Below, one piece after another: positions 41,248 to 52,404 of a DNA stretch of 57,500 nucleotides; position 1 is the first letter of the stretch, and each line of letters starts with the position of its first letter. The translations under genes were made by a program, and so were the position numbers. Source of the stretch: Symbiodinium natans (lineage: Eukaryota; Sar; Dinophyceae; Suessiales; Symbiodiniaceae); the NCBI GenBank assembly GCA_905221605.1, contig CAJNDS010002455.1:95001-152500 (forward strand). Reading direction: 5' to 3'. The notes under the pieces were generated by a model. That model had not been told where the DNA came from. It saw only the letters and a program-made list of their open reading frames with translations, and did not search any database.

Positions 41248-41640
41248 CTACGAGGCCACACCCACAGCTGGGCCGACGCAGACAGATTCTCCGTGCGAGA
41301 CGGAAGCCTCACGCCAGCTTCCAGCTGCCACTTCATGCAAGTCCCCAACTTGAAGACATGGGCAGCCTCTACCTTCCGCAAGTAGCTGCTAGATCGCAGC
41401 TTGAACCTGTCCCGCGGACCTCTACTTCAGGTTGTTTTAAGGGTTTTGACCATTTAGAACGCAGCAACGAAGCTTCGCAACCCACCGCAAGCCCCAAACC
41501 CGCCCTCTTGGCCTTCAACCCCTGAACAAGGTCTTCGTTGGGGAATTCGGGAAGTCGTTCCCTTCATCGATTGTAAGGGGCCAGGCTACTTTTTTCCCAT
41601 GTGCCTTACTAAGAGCCCTTACCCAAAGCCCGAAGCAATC
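41248..41640 (+). CDS. Two candidate exons
   Basis: 41248-41385: LRGHTHSWADADRFSVRDGS then LTPASSCHFMQVPNLKTWAA and STFRK with TAG (or donor AA^GTAGCT). 41458-41640: NAATKLRNPPQAPNPPSWPS, TPEQGLRWGIREVVPFIDCK, GPGYFFPMCLTKSPYPKPEA. Their phases do not match simply, so the link is open. Confidence 0.4.
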
Positions 41641-41667
41641 AACCCTAAACCCTAAACCCAAAAGTCA

Positions 41668-41766
41668 ACGCTCCCGTCGGAGGTCGTCCCAGGGGAAGAG
41701 ATGGAGCCCTCCACCTTTGTCATGCCACTCTGGGCCTTCGACCAGTTCGCTGTCTCGGAGGCCCAG
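41668..41766 (+). CDS. Candidate exon
   Basis: STLPSEVVPGEEMEPSTFVM then PLWAFDQFAVSEAQ, before a long poly-G run. Confidence 0.45.
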
Positions 41767-41846
41767 GGTGGAAAAGTGGAGGGTTGGAGGGTTTTAGCTT
41801 TAAGCTTTCAGGTTCAAGGTCTAAGGTCCAAAGTTTTCGGGGCGCG

Positions 41847-41883
<37 letters not shown>

Positions 41884-41957
41884 GGGGTAGGGTAGGGCTT
41901 TGAAGGTGTGAAGGTTTCATTCTAGGCGGCATGTGTGTTCAAGGGCTAAGGTTTCAG

Positions 41958-42083
41958 ATGCAAGCACACGACGATGAAGTGAAGCTGCCCTGCAAAGCTT
42001 TCTGGCCGAATGGCCGAGCGCCCTTAAACCCTTCCACCCGCAAGGCCCCGATTTCTGAAGAAATCAGCACAGACCTTAGCATG
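41958..42083 (+). CDS. Candidate 42-codon exon
   Basis: GGTTTCAG is followed by MQAHDDEVKLPCKAFWPNGR, APLNPSTRKAPISEEISTDL and SM; donor ATG^GTGCCC coincides with a repeat that starts GGTGCCCCTTATT. Confidence 0.42.
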
Positions 42084-42519
42084 GTGCCCCTTATTGGTCC
42101 TTTTTGAGGAGAGACGGGGGTTTCCCTTCAACGCCCTCAAAAAAAGGGGGGCCTCATCTTTATTCTGTGGGGTAGAATAGGTACCGAGGCTTCCTGGGGC
42201 TTTCGGGCATTAAACCCTCCCCCCCCCCCCCCCCCCCCGCCCCCCCTCTGGGGCTTTCGGACATTAAACCCTCCCCCCCCTCCCCCCCCCAAAAAAAAAG
42301 CGCCGAACATCGAAGCCTTGAGGCCTTGATGGTACTTACTCCAACGCTCTAGCCCTCATGAAAGCCCTATAGGGCCCTCAACCCTCTTGAAAACCTGAAG
42401 ACCCCTAACCGTCTTCAAAGCCCTAAACCCGAAACCCCAAACCCTAAACCCTAAACCCTAAACCCTAAACCCTAAACCCTAAACCCTAAACCCTAAACCC
42501 TACGACTCCTAGACCGTAT

Positions 42520-42610
42520 AGCCGGAGGTCGGTGAGGAGCCCGACATCACTGGAGACCTCTCGAACGTCGGCCGCCGCCGGAGTGACGGGCTGAAGGCAG
42601 CCACAAATTC
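42520..42610 (+). CDS. Candidate exon between opposite arrays
   Basis: PEVGEEPDITGDLSNVGRRR then SDGLKAATNSG, CCCTAAA upstream, TTTAGGG downstream. Confidence 0.45.
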
Positions 42611-42853
42611 AGGAGTTCAGGGTTTAGGGTTTGGGGTTATGGGTTTTAGGGTGTAGGGCATAAGCCCCTCAACTCAGCTCCCCATTGACCCCAAACCGAA
42701 ATTACAGGGTTTGGGCTTGAGGGGTTTAGGTGTTGAAGTCGTAGGGGCTTATGGTCTAGGGTTTCAGAGGTAGGGTCTAGGGCTTAGGAATTCGAACTCG
42801 GGGTCTGAGCTTGTCTGCACTAAAGGAATCCCTCAAATTCGGTTCGGGTTTAG

Positions 42854-42900
42854 AAGAATGTTCGGGATCTGCTGGCGCATGGGTGAAGATGTGGGCCCGT
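42854..42900 (+). CDS. Candidate short exon
   Basis: GGGTTTAG is followed by RMFGICWRMGEDVGP and the donor CCGT^GTAGGTTT. Confidence 0.35.
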
Positions 42901-43383
42901 GTAGGTTTAGGGCTTAGGGCACATCAACCCTTAACCCCCCGCCTGTATTGCTGATTTGCTTCATTCCGTATTTACTTAGTAGTAGAGGAGGTAACCTTTA
43001 ACCTTTTTTGGGTATTCTAATCCCAATAGAATCCCAAAAAGGTTAGCCTTAAATTTTGCCAGGCTACTGGACAACTATGTTTACATCCCTACACCCTAAA
43101 CCCTAAAGGCTTCAAACTCCCACTCCGTGAAGCCTAACACGAGGACACCTCAATGCACAGCTTACGGACCCTAAAACTTACAAGCAACCTCTTAATTAAG
43201 ACCCTGAAAGGGCTCCAGGTGTAGGAGTTAGGGTTTCAAGGGCTCCTCTCCACAGAAGCCTTAACCCTTGCAGGGTTTAAGGTTTAGGGTTTTGGGTTTA
43301 GGGTTTAGGGTTTAGGGTTTAAGGTTTAAGGTTTGAGGTTTGAGGTTTAGTTTAGGGTTTAAGGTTTAGGGTGTCCTCAGCAG

Positions 43384-43457
43384 GCCTACATGAAGGAGAT
43401 GGAGCAGGTCGTGGAGAACTTCTCTACCGACAAGGCTTGCACCCGTGCAGTGGCCAA
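43384..43457 (+). CDS. Candidate short exon
   Basis: TCCTCAGCAG is followed by AYMKEMEQVVENFSTDKACT then RAVAKG. Here the flanks are reversed: TTTAGGG upstream, CCCTAAA downstream. Confidence 0.5.
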
Positions 43458-43595
43458 GGGTTTCTCAAAGCCCCTAAACCCCAAGCCCTAAACCCTAAAC
43501 CCTAAACCCTTGGGATATTCTATATTTTCCCTTATTTGGTTTAAGAGAACCACATATTTTGGGATAGTTTTCAGAGGGTTTTAGGGGCCATCCTA

Positions 43596-43741
43596 GACAG
43601 GGTCAACCCCCTGAGGTTGTGCCCCGAAAGGTTTCCCTTCAGATGCTCCGAATGTGGCCCTCATGCTACCTTAGGAATCTTCAGAAAGGGTCCCCAAACC
43701 CAAGGGTACCGCCTCAAGGGTCCAAGGAAGAACCTCATGAG
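43596..43741 (+). CDS. Candidate exon after a J element
   Basis: DRVNPLRLCPERFPFRCSEC, GPHATLGIFRKGPQTQGYRL and KGPRKNLM. Two CxxC-like cysteine groups hint at a zinc knuckle, not proven. Confidence 0.4.
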
Positions 43742-44387
43742 TTTAGGGTGGTTAGGGCTTAGGGTTTAGGGTTTAGGGCTGAGGGTGTCTGAAGGCTGTT
43801 TATTAAAGGCCGTGGTCTAACGCAGGTCCAGGTGGATAGTCTAACTGCAGCTAGCACTTATCCAGTCCTTCTTTTGAGCCATTTCGTACCCGCATAGACC
43901 CTTCATACAAGCCATATATGCCGTATATATTATCATTATTATTAAATAGGTTTAATATTATTGACTTTTCATTTTCTTGTTTCTATTGACATTATTAGTA
44001 TTGCTATTATTAGTATTTCTTCTTCTGATTATTATTATTATTATTAGGAGGTACCTTGCCTTTGAAGCCAACCTCAAAGTTAACCCTAAATTGCCGAGTA
44101 GTACCCTTATTCCCTCATATTGGGGTTACTGTCCCCTCCCAGCTACTCCCCCGTTTTCGCAAAACATGGGCACCCTTACCTACCGTGGTTGCGGGGCCAC
44201 CTAGGAACCTTGTGTGTAGGTGCCTGAAGCTACTTCAGGTGCACGGGTAGACGCAAGTAGAATTTGCGGAGCGCTCAAATGGTTCTACTACTGAAGTATA
44301 GAGAATACGCATGAGCTTCCAAGCAGGTTCTGTGCTTCCTAAACCACTACGCTTAAATCCCTGATCCCTCAACTCTGAACCCTCCAG

Positions 44388-44549
44388 GTCTACACCTTCT
44401 GCATCTGGGGCGTGTCCCAGTTCCTGGACTGTATCCGATGGGAAGCACGGGGAATCATTCCAGGCACCCCTGGGGCAGCGTTGATCGTTGGAGTTGGGCT
44501 GTGGGAGGTGGGCTTATATGTTTCGGGTTTTTGGTGGCATCCTCGTTAG
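44388..44549 (+). CDS. Candidate exon, hydrophobic and Trp-rich
   Basis: ACCCTCCAG is followed by VYTFCIWGVSQFLDCIRWEA, RGIIPGTPGAALIVGVGLWE, VGLYVSGFWWHPR and TAG. It looks like a membrane protein segment; the family is unknown. Confidence 0.48.
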   Translation, partial: VYTFCIWGVSQFLDCIRWEARGIIPGTPGAALIVGVGLWEVGLYVSGFWWHPR

Positions 44550-44619
44550 TCAATCGAAACCCTAAGCCCTAGACCCTTCAAAAAAATGAAGAATGAAAGA
44601 TAAAATGCACCCAGGGCTC

Positions 44620-44692
44620 GGGGTTTTACTCGAAAAAGTCAAGACATGGCCAGTTCAAGACTTCAGGATCCGCGGTCTTTCTAAGGGTAGTC
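44620..44692 (+). CDS. Candidate exon ending at a D element
   Basis: GVLLEKVKTWPVQDFRIRGL then SKG; the following GGTAGTCATAGG is the D element's left end and holds a GT. Confidence 0.36.
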
Positions 44693-45242
44693 ATAGGGGC
44701 CCTTAGTATGGTCCCTTACCTCCTTGAAAGGGTTCCGATGTGTGGGCCCCTAGTTGGTATAGGGTAAATAAGGGGTCTAGAATCTTAGGGGCTGGGTAGT
44801 TAACCTTTAACCTTTTGGGTTATACAAATTCCGATTGCAAATGCAAGGTTAACCATTTTTGGGTTAGGTTATTACCCTAAACCCTAAACCTCAACCCTAA
44901 ACCCTAAACCGGCTAATTTGCATAGGGTATATCAGGGATAAGTACTGGGTGCCCCTTAAAGTTTTTTAGTTTTGGGTTTTCGGGTTTTTGGGGCTTCGGC
45001 TCTGCGTTGTTTTTTGAGGTTCAGGGTGGCTCCGGGGCGGTTCAAGATTTGGGGCTTTGGACTTAGGGTTTAGGGTTTAGGGCTGTGGGCTTTAGGGTTT
45101 AGGGTTGAGGGCCATGGGTTTAGGGTTTAGGGCTATGGGCATGGGATTTTGCAAGCATGTGATTCTGTTGGGCTTCGAGTAGGGCCGCTATGGTAATGTT
45201 TTTTTGTGGTGACTACTAGCGCTGAGTCTCAGAAATGAGCCC

Positions 45243-45303
45243 GATGCCTTTCCAGGGTTGAGGAATATGCGCTCCGAGTGGTCGGTGCTAAGATGCCACG
45301 CGG
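45243..45303 (+). CDS. Candidate short exon ending at an M element
   Basis: CCTTTCCAG is followed by VEEYALRVVGAKMPR, then the M element starts. CCACGCGG and CCCCGCGG flank the element. Confidence 0.4.
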
Positions 45304-45415
45304 TGCCCTTATTCCTTATTCTCTTGTTAGGGTTTAGAGTTTAGGGGCACCCTTTGTTCCGTTAGGAATTGGGTTCCCCATATCAAGCCCAGCAAAGCAA
45401 AGGGGTAGCTAGGTG
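45303..45415. mobile_element. M-family element with internal TTTAGGG seed
   Basis: GGTGCCCTTATTCCTTATTC and GGGGTAGCTAGGTGCC arms with a TTAGGGTTTAGAG motif inside. Related: 49482-49590 and 57090-57178. Confidence 0.72.
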
Positions 45416-45705
45416 CCCCGCGGCCCAGGTTGACATGACATGATGGGAAGCCATCCTATACTATCGGCGCGATTGTCTAGATGTTCGCATAATTACCCTA
45501 AACCCTAAACCCTAAACCCGAAATATAGGATCGCGGGCGCGTGAACATCATCGGTTCTCGGTTGTGTGCCACCAAGACATCGATCACTCCTTGAGTACGC
45601 AAAGCTCACGAATAGCCAGGGAAAGAGCTTATGGCTCTCCAAACCAGTTCCAAACTCTAAACCCTAAACCCTAAACCCTAAACCCTAAAGCCTGCAGGCA
45701 TGACT

Positions 45706-45750
45706 TTCAACTTCTCCCGCCTGGGGCTGCTTCTCGGCGCAAAGCATGGG
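45706..45750 (+). CDS. Candidate short exon
   Basis: AAGCCTGCAG is followed by MTFNFSRLGLLLGAKH, then a poly-G tract. Confidence 0.33.
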
Positions 45751-45817
45751 GGGGGGGGGGGGTTTTCTGTTTGCTCTGGGTGCCTAGCAGTCGAAGTTAT
45801 TATTCTGACAATGTAAT

Positions 45818-45922
45818 CCTTAGGGGCTGGGTAGTTACTCTTTAACCTTGATTTGGGTTCTATAAATTCCGATTACAAATAAAAGGCTAACCTTTCTTGG
45901 GCTGGGGTATTCAGCCCCTAAG
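45818..45922. mobile_element. I-family MITE
   Basis: CTTAGGGGCTGGGTAGTTAC and GGGTATTCAGCCCCTAAG arms, flanked by AATC on both sides. Copies: 30803-30893, 37811-37910, 42955-43076, 44790-44876, 49627-49742. Confidence 0.85.
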
Positions 45923-46003
45923 AATCATTGATTTCTTACTACTAGTGCAACAATTTGGGTTGACTTTCTGCGTGAGGTTTGTGACTTATTCCTATTTGAA
46001 CAG

Positions 46004-46693
46004 GACTCTAAACCAGACCTTTTCAGCTGCTCGCACCACCTTCATTTTGGAAATGTACATTGGCAGGGTGCAGTTTTTCTCCGGCCAAAAACCGACGACA
46101 ATGCACTTGAAGAACAGTTCAATGTCTAACGAAATTTGTTTTGATGTATGAGCGAAACAATATCATGTCATTTATTCTGTTCTTTCAGAAATGCCTTGCA
46201 CTTGCACTGTTCAACGAAACTCAGGCAAGTCGCTTAGGATTGGCTTCAAAAACTGGTGACACCCACTTTTGCAAATGCACACACATGCCCCATCACGATC
46301 GAGAAGACATATTCCCTGGCAACCACAGCATGGATGAAGAAGAACACAAAGCAACTTATGGTACGACTATGATGTTTATACATTCATCAACTGTATTCAA
46401 ACATATGCACATACATCTACGCACAGTTTACCTATATATGTATATATACATATACACACACGCACACGTGTATCTGTATGTTTATGTATGTATCTACATA
46501 CATATATATATATATATATATAGATATAGGTACAGATATAGATATAGATATCTACATATATATATATATAGATATATGTGATACTGAGGATACTGCTGAT
46601 GCAAATGCAGTGGGAGGCGGTCTTGTGCACGTTGGAGGGGAGCGCAAAACTGTGGAGCCGAAAAATGCGCAAGATTTTTTTATTTATACCTAA
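46004..46693 (+). CDS. Three-exon C-terminal part of an unrecognised protein
   Basis: Exons are 46004-46123, 46189-46360 and 46611-46693 (TAA). The acceptors TTGAACAG, TTCTTTCAG and AAATGCAG are good. Donors are AAT^GTCTAAC and TATG^GTACGA. The phases (0 then 1) agree. The 125-residue product is Cys/His-rich: FSCSHHLHFGNVHWQ, then HFCKCTHMPHHDREDIFPG, ending GGERKTVEPKNAQDFFIYT. The spacing of C and H could suit metal binding, but I know no matching family. The second intron carries a TA-rich microsatellite. Upstream lies an I element; the true start is not seen. Confidence 0.5.
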
Positions 46694-46979
46694 TAATGTG
46701 GTGGCTTCCGAAATTAGGGTACCTTCTTGGGGCACTACAAATGGATGTTGTATGTGCAGATACATCACGGAAGCCCTGTTTCCAGCTCCGTGCGGCAGAG
46801 GCGAGCTTAACCCTAAACCCTAAACCCTAAACCCTAAACCCTAAACCGGAGCTCAGAGCCTCAGGCCCCTTCAGCAGAATTCCTGCGAGTCCGGGAAGTT
46901 GTCTGGGTTTTTTGGAGTAGCTATACTTTGATACTTTTTTGGGTTCTGGGTCCCTACCATCGCTACTTATACCTAAAAA

Positions 46980-47297
46980 GTGTATTTGTTTTTCCACAAA
47001 GTAGGGGGGAAGCTGTTGGGCCTCCAACCCTTAAACTGCGGCGCTCCAGTGTTTTCTTGGGGATTGGGGTTTGGGATGTTAGGGGTTCAGCCCAGAAGCC
47101 TTGAAGACCCCAAATCCCTTACACCCTCTGAACCTTTATCCGCAAACCCTGAGCGCAAATGGAGGAAGGCGCCGCTGAACATCGCAATCTATGAGATGCC
47201 CGGAGATCATCCAGACCACAGGCTTCGAGGGGCTCAGGAATCACTTGCTTGTGTTTTGTTGTTTGGGTTTGGCCGGTTTGGGGGTGTAAGCATTTAG
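46980..47297 (+). CDS. Candidate 100-codon open frame
   Basis: The frame runs FFHKVGGKLLGLQPLNCGAP, then SLEDPKSLTPSEPLSANPER, KWRKAPLNIAIYEMPGDHPD and HRLRGAQESLACVLLFGFGR before TAA. Over 100 codons is long for chance, though the middle includes TTTAGGG-like degenerate sequence. It may be two exons. Confidence 0.42.
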   Translation: MYLFFHKVGGKLLGLQPLNCGAPVFSWGLGFGMLGVQPRSLEDPKSLTPSEPLSANPERKWRKAPLNIAIYEMPGDHPDHRLRGAQESLACVLLFGFGRFGGVSI

Positions 47298-47927
47298 AGG
47301 TGACAATCAGTCATCAACAGCGAGAGTTTACGGCTCAGTTCATAGTATGTCTATCAGGGTTTTGAAGGGTGTGGGGCGTTCTAGGGCACCTCAGCGGGGG
47401 GAAAGGGTTTAGGGGTCAGGGTTTTATTGTTTTGGGTTTAGGGTCTAGGGGGCTTCCTTCATGTGTAAGTTGTTGGGGAACCTAGTGCACGGTTTTGAGC
47501 TCGAGGGCTTCCTGCAGGGTTCAGAGACTTAACCCCTAAACTTATAGGGTTCTTAAAGGGAGGAGGGTTCTTGAAGGGGGTAGGTGCCTAGGGACGCTTA
47601 GGGATTCCGGAGCCTTTTCCGGAGTAATGGGGAGGATTAGGGAATCTTGGGTCACCCTACAAGAAACCTTGCACTTTTGGGGTTTCAAGGGCTTACAAAC
47701 CCTAAACCCTAAACCCTAAACCCTAAACCCTAAACCCTGAACAAGAAGAGTTTGGGTGGCCTGCAGTTTCAGGGCTCCGGGCAGTTTAGGGTTTATAGGG
47801 TTTTGGGCTCAGGGCTTAAGGGTTCCATTTAGGGACATGGTTTTTTCTAAGCGTTTGTGGGTTTACTTGTGGTGGGGGGGGGGGGACCCGGAATCCTAAA
47901 CCCTAAGCCCCCAACCCCGCATGCGGC

Positions 47928-48000
47928 GTGCCAGGCACCTGAGATCGCGAAAGAGGCCGGGACCTTGGCCACACACACCTTGGCTTTGGCGTGCTATGCT
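47928..48000 (+). CDS. Candidate exon
   Basis: GGCGTGCCAG is followed by APEIAKEAGTLATHTLALAC then YA. Confidence 0.38.
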
Positions 48001-48515
48001 TTAATCCTTTTTTGGTTCTGGGTTCCTATTAAAGCTACTTTTGCTTCAAAAACACCCACTCCAAAGCAGAGTTCTAGGGAGGACCAGGAGCGCTTGTTTA
48101 ACACCTCCCCCTTCTTGTGCCCAAGCTCAAGAGGATCTTCTTCCTAAACCCTAAACCCTCAATTCTTGTTCTGGAACATTTGTCCGAGGGTCCTAAGGAC
48201 CAACCCCTCAACTCTCATTCTGGAATATGCATCCGAGGGTCCTCAGGACCATACCAGGACCTAAACCCAAAACCCTAAACCCTAAACCCCTAAACCAAAA
48301 ATCCTAAGTATCTCGAACCCTGGAAGCCCTGGCCCCTACAAACCTACAGGGTTCATGGGCATGCGGAAGTAGGGTTCCCGGTGCCCCAAGTCAGGCTGGC
48401 CACTCAAAAAACCTGAACCCTAAACCCTTGGTAGCCCCCTGTTTAGGGTTTAGGGTTTAGGGTTTAGGGTTTAGGGTTTAGGGTTTAGGGTTTTAGCGTG
48501 CCCAGGTATTATCTG

Positions 48516-48586
48516 AACGTGGCCATGTGGAGCACCTTGCACCCTCCGGAGAGCGACAAGCTCAAGGAGCTCATAGGCAAGAAGGG
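48516..48586 (+). CDS. Candidate short exon
   Basis: GTGCCCAG is followed by YYLNVAMWSTLHPPESDKLK then ELIGKK, between two TTTAGGG arrays. Confidence 0.48.
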
Positions 48587-48728
48587 TTTAGGGTTTAGGG
48601 TTTAGGGTTTAGGATTAAGAGCCTCCAGAGAGTGTAGGGCTTTGGGGGACCTTCTAAGTTTCGGGGCTCAAGGTTCAGGGTTTCGGGGGTGGCTTGGAAC
48701 TTGGAAGGTTGTGGGGGCTTGAAGTTTG

Positions 48729-49110
48729 CAGAGAGAATCAAGGTTCAACAGAACATGCTGGAGGAGCTTCAGGGTTGAGAATGACGATTACGGCGTTTTG
48801 TCATGCGGCGCATATTCCTGCAAAGCGATAATGAGAAACTACTCAAAATGCCGCATATTCGCTGCTAGTCTGAGGGTGAATTTGGCGTGAGAGTCCTGTC
48901 CCAAGTGTCTCTATAATTTGTTGCACCGTTGACCTTGCGCATGAATGTCACTATGCCGACATTGCATCTGTTTGCCAAACAGACCATTTGGTACCTTTGC
49001 GACCCTCAGAGCTCTTGAACTCACATCCGAAACTTGTCCTTAGCTTTTCAAGTTTAAACTCCTCAGAGGTTCGATTGTCTGTAGGGTTCTGTGGATTAGG
49101 GTCTGGAATT
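48729..49110 (+). CDS. Candidate exons in three frames
   Basis: 48729-48773: ERIKVQQNMLEELQ. 48775-48889: ENDDYGVLSCGAYSCKAIMR then NYSKCRIFAASLRVNLA. 48890-49110: SPVPSVSIICCTVDLAHECH, YADIASVCQTDHLVPLRPSE, LLNSHPKLVLSFSSLNSSEV. The last two could be joined by removing 16 nt (GTGAATTTGGCGTGAG), which would be extraordinarily short. Confidence 0.32.
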
Positions 49111-49283
49111 TGAGGATATGGGGGGGTTTTCCTGAATTCGTGGTAACTTATTGGGGTCCTTCTGGCAAGGGAAGCCTAATATTTGGGGATCTATATTGGG
49201 GGCCCCCTATTTTCGTAAACCCCCATATTGAAACCCTAAACCCTAAACCCTAAACCCTAAACCCTATAGGAGCTTAGGATTCT

Positions 49284-49367
49284 CAGCTCCTTGCTCATCC
49301 CCTGGCTCTGTGGAGGCCTGCCCGAGTCGCACGTGGAGGAGACAGAGTCCAAGAACAGCAGCTGAGA
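49284..49367 (+). CDS. Candidate terminal exon between opposite arrays
   Basis: SSLLIPWLCGGLPESHVEET then ESKNSS and TGA, CCCTAAA upstream, TTTAGGG downstream. Confidence 0.45.
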
Positions 49368-50002
49368 TGCACCGACTGGTTTACGGTTTAGGGTTTAGGG
49401 TTTGAGGGTTTGAGGGTTTGAGGGTTTAGGGTTTAGGGTTTAGGGTTTAGGGTTTAGTGAGGAATGAGGGAACTAGGACCCGGAGTTGGCCCTTATTTCC
49501 TTTTTTTACTGGTTGGGGCTCTCTTATACTCCCCTTAAAACCAGAAAGGGTACCCTTTTTTCTCCTAGGTTACTCCTGGGTCTAGGGAATGAGGGCCCGA
49601 TATATACCCTTTAAGGGATTGTGTAGGGCTGCTAGTTGTAGAGTAGGTAACCTTTTAACTTTGTTGGGTAATGGAATCCCCTTCTGATCCCAAAAGTTAA
49701 CCTTTAGTTCTCCTAGGTACTGGACAACTAAAGGCTGGCTCAGCCTAAGCAGCAGTAGGATTTAGGGTTTCGGGTTTAGGCTTTAGGCTTTAGGGAGACT
49801 TCTGTTACAGGCCTTGTCCTTACTTCTAAACCTTAAGCCGCCATGAACCTCTACTTGGCGGTCCATGGGTTACAAGTAGGCTAACTCTGGCTAACTCTGG
49901 CTACAACCGTTTTTAGGGTACGTAGAACCCTACTTATGAGTACCCATGAACCTCTAAAGTCCCTAAACCCAATCCCAATCCCTGGGAGGCAACACGCTGG
50001 CG

Positions 50003-50371
50003 ATGTGGAACCTGTCTTGCTGTGGTGGGCTCAGATCAAGTCGGCTCACCCTTGCAGGGTTTCGGAAGCCCTTCTCCCGAACACTAAGCCGAATCCTCGA
50101 CCCCAACAGAAGCCTGAAAAGCAAGAGGGTTTGGGGTCTACAAATAGAGGTTCAGGCTGTTAGTTTCAGGGTTAAGAGTTTAATGAGGATCTATAGGGTC
50201 CAGAGGTTAGCTGCTTGCATCTTGCATTCCACCAAGGCTACGCCGGGCGTTTTCTCTGAGGTGTGGCACACCTTTGGGCCACCCCCCAGCCTTTTTTCTT
50301 TTCTGCGGTGCCATGCTGCACAAGGGGCACGCAGGCCTCACCCGCAATCTCAAGCCCTAAGTTCCACGTAA
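50003..50371 (+). CDS. Candidate 122-codon open frame
   Basis: The frame begins MWNLSCCGGLRSSRLTLAGF and continues basic and serine-rich to HPQSQALSST. Preceding codons read GNTLA, so GNTLAMWNLS vaguely recalls a WD repeat. An overlapping frame (50263-50574) is open for 103 codons, so only one can be real. Confidence 0.35.
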   Translation: MWNLSCCGGLRSSRLTLAGFRKPFSRTLSRILDPNRSLKSKRVWGLQIEVQAVSFRVKSLMRIYRVQRLAACILHSTKATPGVFSEVWHTFGPPPSLFSFLRCHAAQGARRPHPQSQALSST

Positions 50372-51524
50372 GCCCTATTGCCCGGACCTCAAAATCTCAA
50401 GCCCTAAATCCCAGGCCCTCAGCCAAAAACCTACAATCCTACCTTGCTTCCTTAGGGCTGGATCTTCTTGGCCAGCTACTTGCAGGGTTTTTGAGGAACT
50501 CCAGCTATCAGAACCGCAAACAAGGTTATGACCATTCAAAGCCATCGTTTCCCTGCTTATCGAACATCTTATGAACCTCCAGGTAGCGCCCAAGACGTTT
50601 CGGCTTTGTTTGGGTCTCGGGGGCTCCGTTTGTGAGAAAGGTTCTCAAATTGATGGCCCCTTTTTGGGTTCCCTAAATATTAGGGGTAGCAACCCCAAAA
50701 GTCACCCGAATTGTTACACAAATGACCAGAGGAGCGAGTGGGAGTCTCCATGGCCATCTGTAGGGCATCGGAGTAAGCACCCAAACACTACTAAAACCCT
50801 GTAAACGTCTAGGCCGTACCCCCAAAGCCTACAACCCTACGACCCTTGCGTAGATGCTGAATCCCTAAGCCCCTCGGAGGCCCTTGGGATGCTGCATGCT
50901 CCCCTTCTTGGGATTTGAGAGGGTCATGCTTAAAGATGGTTGAAGAGGCCAGGTCTCGGACCCCCATATACTAGCAGTCCATAATAGAGATGAGAGTACC
51001 CCCTAGTACAATCCCTATTAAGGACTGTCAGTATAAGGGTTGAATCAAAAAAACCCCGAAGCCAGAGTTTGGAAGCCTCGTGCCTGCGCCACTTCCACCC
51101 GACCGCAGCAGTGGGCATGCGGCACCCAAGGGATGATCTTGAGTTCTAGGCACTTCTCGGGTGTGGGGTTTCTTTGTCATAGTGGGGTAACACCTTACAT
51201 GTTTAAGGGTACTTAAAACTCAATAAGGAATAAAAAATCACCTTGTTATTTCTATCCCAACCATGAACCAGGTTTAGGGCTTACCCTTTAAGGGTGGGAG
51301 ATAAGAGAGACCCGCAATGATCAGCCCATCTGAAATCTTGGTAGCCCAGTGGTGCCCCTTACCCTCTTTTTTTGGGGTTCTGGGTTCCCTAAAAAAGTAA
51401 CCAACCAAAGAAAGGGTGCCCTTGCTAGAATATGGTTACTGGGCTACTAAGATAGAGACTCCCAAGAAGATCAGCCGATGATGAATCCTCCGAACTACAG
51501 AGCCCCTCCCCCCGTAGGTAACCC

Positions 51525-51600
51525 TAAACCCTAAACCCTAAACCCTAAACCCTAAACCCTAAACCCTAAACCCTAAACCCTAAACCCTAAACCCTAAACC
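51525..51600. repeat. CCCTAAA array
   Basis: About 10 clean units. Comparable arrays lie at 6963-7017, 18745-18830, 23812-23885, 42430-42502, 48443-48493, 54590-54690 and 57340-57430. Confidence 0.95.
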
Positions 51601-51970
51601 TGTGTTGGAGAGAGCTCCTTGTACACTGCTCCCAAAAGATTTGGACCCTAGTTTTGGGGAAAACCTCCAGAACTTATGACACATTTCGGGGAGTAGGCTA
51701 GGTTCCCTCAAGCGAAGACAGCTCATAAGATGTTTCAGGCCCATGGCTCTATGCTAAAGAGCCGCCAGAAACCTCGAAGCTTTACATCCTGAACCCCAGC
51801 TTCGTCGTCAGGAATGAAGGAATCATGTAGCCTACACTACTATTTGCTTAAGAACTCCCAAAAATGAAAGAATAATTATCCCTATACTACCCTTATAAAG
51901 AAGAATGTTTTAATTCTTTGGGGGGGGGGGGTTCTTAAGCAATTGGTAGTATAGCCTGCTAGGTCTTTCA

Positions 51971-52080
51971 GCTTCGGAGAGATTGTCCAGACTTCCGTCT
52001 GCTCCCGGCATTCGGCGCTTTTACCCAGTGCCGGGCGATGACGCAGGAATTTTCAACTGCCTGGAGGGCTGGGGTGAGGG
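51971..52080 (+). CDS. Candidate exon after an F element
   Basis: GGTCTTTCAG is followed by LRRDCPDFRLLPAFGAFTQC then RAMTQEFSTAWRAGV. Confidence 0.4.
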
Positions 52081-52404
52081 CTCAAGGTTTAACAAAACCC
52101 CAAAACCGAAACCCTAAACCCTAAACCCTAAACCGCTCTTTGGCAGCAGAAGTGCCATTCACAACCAACTTGGGCTCTCTCACGTGCCTGAAAGGTCTGC
52201 CAGGCACCTGGGCGTCCACACCCAGATGAGGCTCCTGTCTTTGCAAAGCCTTCGTTATCACATCATGCGAGCACGCTAGAACTGGCCATCGCAACTTGTA
52301 GTACTTAGTGCTCAGACGCAGCAGCCGAACCCCTAAACCCCCTAAACCTCCCAAACCCCCTAAACCCTCTAAACCCTCTAAACCCTAAACCTCCACCTAT
52401 CCAG

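Noticed and set aside
46361-46581. Tyr/Ile-rich extension of the plus-strand frame at 46141
   Set aside because: Translation of the TA-rich microsatellite inside an intron.
52121-52354. 77-codon minus-strand frame
   Set aside because: It looks coding-like, but the plus strand of the same DNA gives equally plausible short exons. Strand cannot be decided, so not listed as a gene.
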